Source of the DNA: Pegea sp. RAD2-039 | Taxonomy: Eukaryota; Chordata; Thaliacea; Salpida; Salpidae | Direction: 5' to 3' | DNA length: 64,000 nt | Assembly (NCBI GenBank): GCA_034620365.1 | Contig: JAQGEQ010000192.1 | Location: forward strand, 1,111,001-1,175,000 | In this document: one piece after another, positions 56,311-64,000 of the stretch | How the letters are laid out: each line of letters opens with the position of its first letter | How positions within the stretch are numbered: the first letter of the stretch is position 1 | Notes under the pieces: generated by a model | Told to the model about the DNA's origin: nothing | Seen by the model: only the letters and a program-made list of their open reading frames with translations | Database searches by the model: none | Program-made: the position numbers and the translations under genes

Positions 56311-58620
56311 ACTTTAAAGTATTTAATATTTTAGATTTATTCTTTCATTTTCCTTTTACAACTTTCTGAAGTGTATGTCTAGTTGGAAAAAATTCTAAAG
56401 TTGTATAGAGATTGTCAGATTGGTAAAAAAAGAGAAAAGAAAAAAGTTTTAAAACAAATCTGTATGTGGCACATACTTTACTTCATGCTGTCTAATCATA
56501 GCCTCACCCAATTCAGTGTTATCTCACAGAGTTTTACTTGAAGATTTCGCAACTTTAAAGTTTTCACAATTAAAGAGCAAGGTGAAGTTGTTTTTAAGTT
56601 AGAAGAGAGCTCAAAAGTTAATTATAGCAAAAGCTAGTATTTGATTCCTTTAATACTCAATTACATTAAGTTAATCGAATAATTTTAGTTGATATGTGAA
56701 AGTCAATTTTTAGATTATTGAGCAGTTGTTTTGTGAAACTGAACATTACTTTTTTTTTAAGTCGACTTTCAGTCCTGATAAATTATTCATGAAGCTAGCT
56801 GCTGAAACAGATCTACTGACTTTTACTATTTAAAGCTCTGATTTAGTTCTTAAAATGTTTTGTTTTTTTAATGAATTTTATAATGCTTGAAAATTCATTC
56901 ATTTCAAAAAACTATTGAATTCTTCATAATTACTCTAAACAGAAGCGACGTTAAACCATCTCAATAACTAAGCAACTACATAAATCTCACTTGGGAATGA
57001 AACTATATATCAAAGACTTATTCAAAAGTAAAATATCATTTCACTTCTTATCAAAACTCTAAAATGTCAAGATAGGATGGTATACAGAAAAACTGCTAGC
57101 TGCTGATACAAACATAGATATCAGCATTTAATTTTTGGCTGCATCTAAGTGGGCTTCTATTTTTAAAAATAGTTTTCAGCTTATAGTGATAAACAAGTTA
57201 ATTAAGTTATAAACAAATACTCTTTTAATAAAGTTTAGATATGAAGTAAGACATTTGTTTAATATTTTATGTCAACTGTCTTTCATTATTTGATGCTAAC
57301 AGTTATGGTGGTAGCGTTGACATACAATTTACAAAGATTATTCAGAATAAATGTTTTAGAAGGTTTTCCCTTGGGTGACTAACATAGAAAATAGATCAAG
57401 TTAAGCGAGCACAACTTTAGATAGTCTAGACTATTCCTTTAGTTTTATTTTTGAAGTTCTTTTTATGAGATATTTGAAATATGTAATATTAACAAACCTT
57501 ATGTTGGAAAGCAATCATCATCTGTTTCTAACAAGCACTTGAAACTGAAACACTCTATGAACATTATTTACTGTTGGAAGCACTCTAAGTCCACTATAAT
57601 AACTAAAACCATAGGCTGAAGAGCGATGAATAGATTTTTATGTTTTAATAAAAAGCTACAACTTCTGTATACTTTCGAGTTAAACTACAGTTCTTCCCAG
57701 ACAGTATTTTTGCTTTGTTTGTAAAGGAATCGTGCTTTTTAAAATAACTTTTATCTTTTTAACTGCTTTTACAATGTTACTTTATAAATCCAAACAAATA
57801 TTTGTTTTCGTCACTTTATAATTACTCTTGATTATTCAAAGTAATAATATCTATAAATTTAATTTATTATGCTTACATATAAAACTAGAAAATAGACTGG
57901 TAAGACTGTATGAGCTTGTAAATGGAATTCCATTACCGCTTCGATGCTTTCAAACATCAAGTAAATGACGTCATCATTAAAAACCTTAATGTACTGGCTT
58001 TCTCTTCACTTACCATTTTATTTAGGGAATCTTATGATGTAATTCATTTTAATGACATTAGCAAATGTATTTGCACATTATTAACTCACTATAAAACTTT
58101 GAAAATATTTAAAGATATTTTATTGATGTTCTAAAAATGTGTCGTGTTTGATTTGAGAGATTAAAGTAATGTTTAGTTGTTTACTATGTTTGACAAAAAT
58201 GAAGATACAGCTAAACTTTTGAATTTTTAACACAAACTATCTTTTAATGATTGAACTATTTCATTTTCTTCAAAATTGAAATTTTGTTTATATCTTTAAC
58301 TTTAAAGTAAGCTAATGAAATATTGTTATTTTTTACTTTATATTAAACAAATAATTCTCATAAACAATCCTTATTTTGAAATGAATTTTCAAAACTGTAA
58401 AAGATAATATTATTCCCAAATGGTATATAGTTTGGGTCATTTCAATGATAAGAACTAAGATAAAATTTATGAATTTTTAGCAAGAATGAAATAGATAAGT
58501 CTATATCAGTTTTTATCGATACAAGTCATCTTTGGTTAAGTTCTAGTCTTCAGAAGTTCATGCCAATAATAAATATTTATTATTAACTTTATTAAAATCT
58601 AATTTTTTTTGGTCTTACAG
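56311..58620. other. AT-rich region upstream of the Ig-domain gene
   Basis: No confident feature. An open frame at 57922-58134 has no recognisable content. GGTCTTACAG ending at 58620 looks like a splice acceptor for a 5' UTR exon leading into the start codon at 58679. Confidence 0.4.
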
Positions 58621-58678
58621 ATAATTGTAGCAGTTTAATTTGTTTTTAATTATAAAAATTGCTAATCAAAAACTAAAG

Positions 58679-61600
58679 ATGAAACAATTTGCTTGTATGA
58701 AACTGATGATATTTTTTGCTGGTTTTATGATACCAGGTAAGTTTTTTCTAAATTTGTGTCTTTAAAGATTATTCAAGTGGTGTATGTTTAGCAGCACTTG
58801 TTATCAATTGCTAAAAATTACTTCAAACAAAGTTAAAAGTTCAGATATATCATTTTAAACACGATAGATAATTTTTTTAAATGTAACTGAAAATTTTTAG
58901 GTATATTTCATTCATAATTTCAATTATAAAAATCTGAGTTAAAGATGACTTGTTATTACACGCTTTTTTTTTTAAATCTGATTACTTGAAAGATTGTTTC
59001 CCTGAGAAAATCTATGCTTGATACCAGAACTAATTTTTTCTATAAATAGTCAAGAACGTGAACGAAAAGCTATTGTACCTAGATATATAACATAAAAAAT
59101 GTTGGGTTATAAAAATTGTAGTTGATTATGACATTGTTTAAAGTTATTAGTGAACTATTTTATTTTCCTAAACTTTTAAAGTTAAATTTTTTGTTGATTA
59201 CATTTTCTGCTTTTATTTTAAAATAAAAATCAATTCGAAAGTATTAATTTTATGAATGTTTATAAAGCATGAAGATAACTGAATAATTTATAACAAAACA
59301 ACTTATACCGTTATACATTATGACGTTTAGCGAGCTATAGGGTTAAAATACCATTTTAGTTCAGTCAATTTTTGAAATAATCCTTTTAAATGCAACCTTC
59401 GCACTTTTGATTGATATCACTCTAATAAAATAAAGATTACTTGTTTAATAATCAAATCTGTAAGTAGTTTTAATATAATTCAAAACAAAGTTATAGTAAA
59501 TTAATTTTAGGCATTAGTTTTTTTTTTAATTATAATTAGTTTTCTAATTAAAATTATTGTGAATATTTGTTAATGCATTTTAGTCTAAAAACTAATTATT
59601 AACTAGGATTAGTAAACACTTACTTTATTTACAAATAAATTTTGTAAAACTTAAAGGTTCAAGCCAGTAATCAGTCAAAGTCTGTAAATAGTTCCATGAA
59701 AAATAAGTTAAAAAATAAAATTATTAAACAAAGTTTCTTTCAAATAAATTAAGATTAAAGAATTTATCTTAAAGTATTTTCAAAGTTTTATTTGTTTTAC
59801 TTTCTTCCAATTTCCACACTGATGTAAAGGTGTTTGGTGATGGTAATAACGTATTTCCTATTATTAGCATAGAAGGTATAGGTTTCTTTTGAATTAATTT
59901 TTCATAAAACTAATAAACTATTTATAAAAGCTCGAAAACCATTATACTTTTTTCGATATATCTTCTTAGTTAAAAGTTCAAGGTTTTAACGCATTTTCAA
60001 AATGCAAAAAAATAAAGACGTCATTTTGATGATCCGTTTGACCTTGATCTCGTCCAAGAGTATCTTGAACTTGCAGAGAAAGCTTATTAATTATTCATAG
60101 CCTTATTTGTTAAGTAGAAAGTAATATTCTTGCCATATGAAAAAACATCAATCATTTTGATGTTAAGTGCTTTTTTTAAAGTATATATTTTTTGTAATAA
60201 AATCTTTTTTTCTTTTACAATGAGGTAATAAAAACATTTTATGGTTACTCCATAAATTTCAGTATTTTAATATTTTAAAGGTGTGCCAATCGCTTATCCT
60301 TAAAAACTTTTAAATTATTTCAGACTTTAGGCTAGTCAAGTGACTTGCTACCTTGGTTTATAAAAGTCCTTGACTAATAACATTAGAGTTTTCATGCTTT
60401 TGACTGCAAAAGGCATAACGCCTACTTGAGTATCGACTTATACACTGCTCAAAAACAAAATAGAGTTTGTATAATATTCCGTTCGTTCAGTAGCCTGTTG
60501 AAAACATTAACTCGTAATTTATCAACTTTAATTCAAATCTTAGTTAATAAAAAGATAGTTATGTTGGTTTAGCAACTTGACAAGTAAAATATTCTCTGCT
60601 TTCAACACGAGGACGAATGTAAATCCTACGCTTGCCTTTTATGACTCATATACAACTAATTGAATGCAACAGAGCATCTGCTACATGAATATCGTTATTA
60701 ACGTTTCAACTGTAAATACAAATCTGTAGAAAACATTTTTGAATATTCATCTTTTTTATAGTTAATGGAGAATACTACGCCACTTTGAACAACGTCACCA
60801 TGCTTGTTGGAGACAACGCCACATTCACATGTGACCATACATTTGCAGATGGTAATAAATAAACATTATTTATTCATTTCGACTTTATAAATTTTTGAAG
60901 TAAATAAATACAGCTACTAACGAATTTTGATGAATTTGTTTAGTGAAATTAATATCAATTACTTTTACTATTCAATGATAAGAAAATATTTTATCCAATA
61001 TTTTTAGATGTACCAGTTGTAGTCATGTGGTCTATTATCATTGATAAGAATTCTTTTCAAATTATGAAAGTGAAACCAAATGAAGAAGATTTAGTCTATC
61101 AAAATACTCTAGCTAGTGACAGAGACATTAAAAGTGGTTTACCAAACGAATTGCTGGTACATCATCAAATTTTATATAAAAACTTTTACAGATTAAGTCA
61201 ATAGATTAGATACAATTGTTATGGAAGTTACAATTTTGACTGTAAACTTTAAAATACTTTCAGATTACTGGACTAAAACTTACAGATAACGATATATTTA
61301 GTCAAATACAATGTCGAGTTGAATATGAGAAGAATTCAACACCAGCTACAACTGCAAGTCTCGTAGTAATGAGTAAGTCTATAAAAAATATTTTGATTCA
61401 GTTTTACTTAAATTTAAAAACTTTATTTAATCAGAATGGCCAAAAGGGTCAGGAGCGCAGTTAGAGGAGGATGCATTCGCAGTCGGTGAAAGAATATTCG
61501 TCGGTAACTGTAAATCGGGTAAAGGGTACCCAGAACCAAAAATAACATTTTTGAAAAGTAAGTTTCACATTAAATTTTTGAATCTAACGTAATATGTATT

Positions 61601-63602
61601 TTAGTATATATTGTTGATAAATGTATTTGATAAGTTTTTAACTAATCAATCATTATTATATCTGTTTTACTCAAGTACTTAAATTTTTAGCCTTTTTATA
61701 TTTTGAAACTGTTTGATATTTGATTTACTACTAAAACTTATATAAAATTTATAGCTTTGTTTGAAGACACTATTTTAGTTATTTAAAAATTCTAAATATC
61801 ATTTATTAACATGTTATTATAACAGGATAAAACTTAACTATCAAACAAAACTCAATTAAATGGTTAAAAATTAAAACTAACTTAAACAAAATTATACTTT
61901 TCATCTGATAAGATTAAATATCTTGTGAATTGATATGATTATTTAGATGAGTATTCTTATAATCTATATTTTATATCAGACAAAGAACCTATTGAAAATA
62001 TTGTTGTGGATGATCCAGAATTGACTGGTTTCACTGAAAACACAGCAGACACGGCGGGCTCAGCTAAACTAGAGGTTCTAATTTCCACAAAATTTTCATT
62101 TTGTTGTTTTACTTATAGATTTTTCAATTTAACAGAAAGATGTAACAGCTCAACTTTTCATGGATATCACAGAAGACTTGGATAAATCTGTGATACAATG
62201 TCAAGTAAATTATTTGTTTTTTTTTGTTATTAGCATGAAGACCTACTTTTTTAAAATGTTAAGGAACATCTTTATTAATTTTAAACTAAATTAATTAATT
62301 TCTTTTTTTATTTTGTAACAGATTTTCACTGGGAATGAGCAATTAAACGATACAAAAATAAAAGATATGGGAGTAATGCGAGTTAAACGTAGGTCTTTTT
62401 ATACTTTATTAGTTATCTTCTGCATTAGTGTAAACGTAAACCATTCATAGTGAAAAAATAAAGCTTTAAAATATTGACCAAAAAACAATATATATAGTTA
62501 TTAAGAGCATTTACCTTTTTGCTTCATTACAAACTAATCGCCCAATAAAGTGTAAGTTCGAAAGCACTGATCAAGTTAACATTTATTTCAAACAATAATT
62601 GATTTCATTTATTCAAAATTGTGTTTCTATTAAAGTTAGTAATTAAAAGTAAGAAGCACAAAGGATATTTATAAGATTTCATTTTCTTTTTCGTTAAATA
62701 TTTTTTATTTTGAATTGAATGATTTATAGATGACGTTAGCAAGGTAGAAATTGTTGGTGATAACCCTGATTTTGTATACACTAATGGCGATTCTGCGACC
62801 TTTACTTGCTCACATAACGGATTTCCAGACAGTCAAATAATCGGGTAAGCACCGGATATCTTTATTTGAAATCAATAAAATGTTAAAATGATCTCATTAT
62901 TTTAGTTTTGGAATTGAAGAAGATGTCGAAGAATTAGAATCAGTGAAAGAAATATCACTCAAGATGACACCAGAAATGAATGGAGAAAAACTTGTTTGTA
63001 AAGCAAAAACAGCAACTCAAAAGTCAGCTTTGGCGACTGAAAAAGTACTCAAAGTGAACTGTGAGTTTTTTATATTCTTTTTATTGAGTTAACTTTCGTT
63101 TTTAACAAAGATAAATTCTATACAATCTTCAAACTTTTATTGGATTTTTTAAACAAGTTTAACATTTTTTGTTCAGATGTTTATAACGTAAAAATTGCTG
63201 GTAAGAATACCTATCAACTTGGAGAGAAAGTAAGTCTGACCTGTGAAAGTGCAGCAAATCCAGCAGTTAATAGTTATACATGGAAAAAAGATGGAGTCAA
63301 ACTAGATGATGAAAGTATGTTTAAAACATAAACATTGTGATAAGTTCTAAAGTAGTTATAGTTGCAACTAAACAGTTTTCTTACTGATGATAATGCAGAT
63401 TTTTTGATACTATAAACACAACACTTTACTAAAATATTTATAACAATTTTTTAAATGAAACAATCTTAACTTTTAAATTATTTATCAGCAAGCAGTTCAC
63501 TTATCTTCAACGCAAAGGAGCTTTCTCACGCAGGAAAGTATTCTTGTGAAGCTTCTAATGACTTTGCCATGGCTGGTGCAGAACATGAAATTGTAATCAT
63601 TG
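58679..63602 (+). CDS. Immunoglobulin-superfamily cell-surface or secreted protein, 5' part (continues beyond window)
   Basis: Exons: 58679-58736, 60762-60851, 61008-61156, 61264-61372, 61435-61557, 61980-62074, 62136-62204, 62322-62388, 62730-62844, 62906-63060, 63177-63314, 63489-63602. All join in phase (427 complete codons) and the last ends in phase 1 at a GTAAGT donor, so the gene continues. The start ATG follows an in-frame stop at 58628. Residues 1-19 (MKQFACMKLMIFFAGFMIP) form a signal peptide. Four Ig-like domains follow, each spread over two to four exons. Likely roles are cell adhesion or recognition; no transmembrane segment is reached in the window. The specific family is not recognised. 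Confidence 0.88.
60762..61372 (+). CDS. Ig domain 1 of the Ig-superfamily gene, three exons
   Basis: The strand-B Cys lies in NATFTCDH (60762-60851), the Trp in VVVMWSI (61008-61156), and the strand-F Cys in FSQIQCRVEYE (61264-61372). Two N-glycosylation sequons (NVT, NAT) precede the first Cys. The Trp-containing C strand begins its own exon. Confidence 0.82.
61435..62388 (+). CDS. Ig domain 2 of the Ig-superfamily gene, four exons
   Basis: The exons at 61435-61557, 61980-62074, 62136-62204 and 62322-62388 encode FAVGERIFVGNCKSGKGYPE, then PKITFLK, and later KSVIQCQIFTG. The two Cys residues fit strands B and F. The core Trp of strand C is replaced by Phe (ITFLK), a V/C2-like variant. Confidence 0.78.
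62730..63060 (+). CDS. Ig domain 3 of the Ig-superfamily gene, two exons
   Basis: The Cys in DSATFTCSHNGFPDSQ (62730-62844) pairs with LVCKAKTAT (62906-63060). The strand-C position reads IIGFGIEE, again without Trp. Normal phase 2 and phase 1 junctions. Confidence 0.82.
63177..63602 (+). CDS. Ig domain 4 of the Ig-superfamily gene, two exons
   Basis: This is a typical C2/I-set Ig domain: YQLGEKVSLTCESAANPAVN, YTWKKDG, then SSLIFNAKELSHAGKYSCEA. The Cys pair, Trp and the YxC motif are all present. The domain ends at the donor at 63603. Confidence 0.92.
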
Positions 63603-64000
63603 GTAAGTTTTTACCGATATATTTGATCGATTCAAGTTTACATATTGTATTCTTATGTTTTTTTCTGATTAAACAAAACTACTTCATAGCTTAGTAAGAT
63701 AGTTTAAAACCATTACCAGGCGTGTCTATTTATTATAATCGAAATTTTTCGAAATCATCATCACAAAAAACCACATAGCATAAAAGATGTGAGGTATTTT
63801 TCTACATAGAATAAATAGCAAAAGTGTTTGATTTCAACAAATCTTGAAACGCTTGACTTGCTTTTAACTTTTCTAATGTTGCAAAAACTGAAAAACTTTT
63901 TAATTTAAATATGCTGAAAATTATTTTTCTACCTTATCTATTTTTAATATAAGTTATAAGACTATTATTCTAATCTTGAACTTATACTAAAGTTAATAGA
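63603..64000 (+). other. Start of the next intron of the Ig-superfamily gene
   Basis: AT-rich intron sequence after a GTAAGT donor; no further exon is seen before the window ends. Confidence 0.7.

Noticed and set aside
60002..60092. Short frames near 60.0 kb (one reads DPFDLDLVQEYLELAEKAY)
   Set aside because: It lies within the long first intron of the Ig gene, no splice sites fit it in phase, and no family is recognised.

Overview
The window is animal nuclear DNA, very AT-rich (roughly three quarters A+T by eye) and intron-rich. I read three multi-exon protein genes, separated by long AT-rich spacers and decayed transposable elements. The exons join with consistent phase at GT-AG boundaries. 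The organism looks like an invertebrate bilaterian; the phylum cannot be settled from this sequence.

Layout. (1) 1955-24406, plus strand: an L-type (Cav1) voltage-gated calcium channel alpha-1 subunit. It has 39 exons in the main chain plus one alternative exon, about 2,199 codons, with the start codon in a missing upstream exon. All four six-helix domains, an EEEE selectivity filter, the beta-subunit binding helix, EF-hand, IQ motif and a distal C-terminal domain are readable. An N-terminal NSCaTE-like calmodulin motif and two equal-length alternative exons for segment IVS3 are also present. (2) 24407-33323: AT-rich spacer with a LINE ORF1 remnant on the minus strand near 28.2-28.8 kb. (3) 33324-40452, minus strand: a complete NEDD4-type HECT ubiquitin ligase (25 coding exons, 922 residues: C2, four WW, HECT). 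(4) 42.3-48.5 kb: a graveyard of mobile and duplicated DNA. It holds an inverted-repeat-bounded unit with an Arf-like GTPase pseudogene, a recent partial copy of the NEDD4 HECT exons, an LTR-retrotransposon protease remnant, and a decayed LINE with endonuclease and reverse transcriptase. (5) 48.5-58.6 kb: AT-rich spacer with little recognisable. (6) 58679 to beyond 63602, plus strand: the 5' part of a secreted or cell-surface immunoglobulin-superfamily protein (signal peptide and four Ig domains), running off the window.

The three genes are not an operon and need not cooperate. NEDD4-family ligases are known to regulate membrane channels in animals, but nothing here shows that this pair interacts. 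No single novel system stands out. The strongest leads are the alternative IVS3 exon pair, a possible 27-nt cassette exon in the IIIS3-S4 loop, the partial NEDD4 duplication lacking one internal exon, and an intragenic cluster of TGACGTC motifs in NEDD4.
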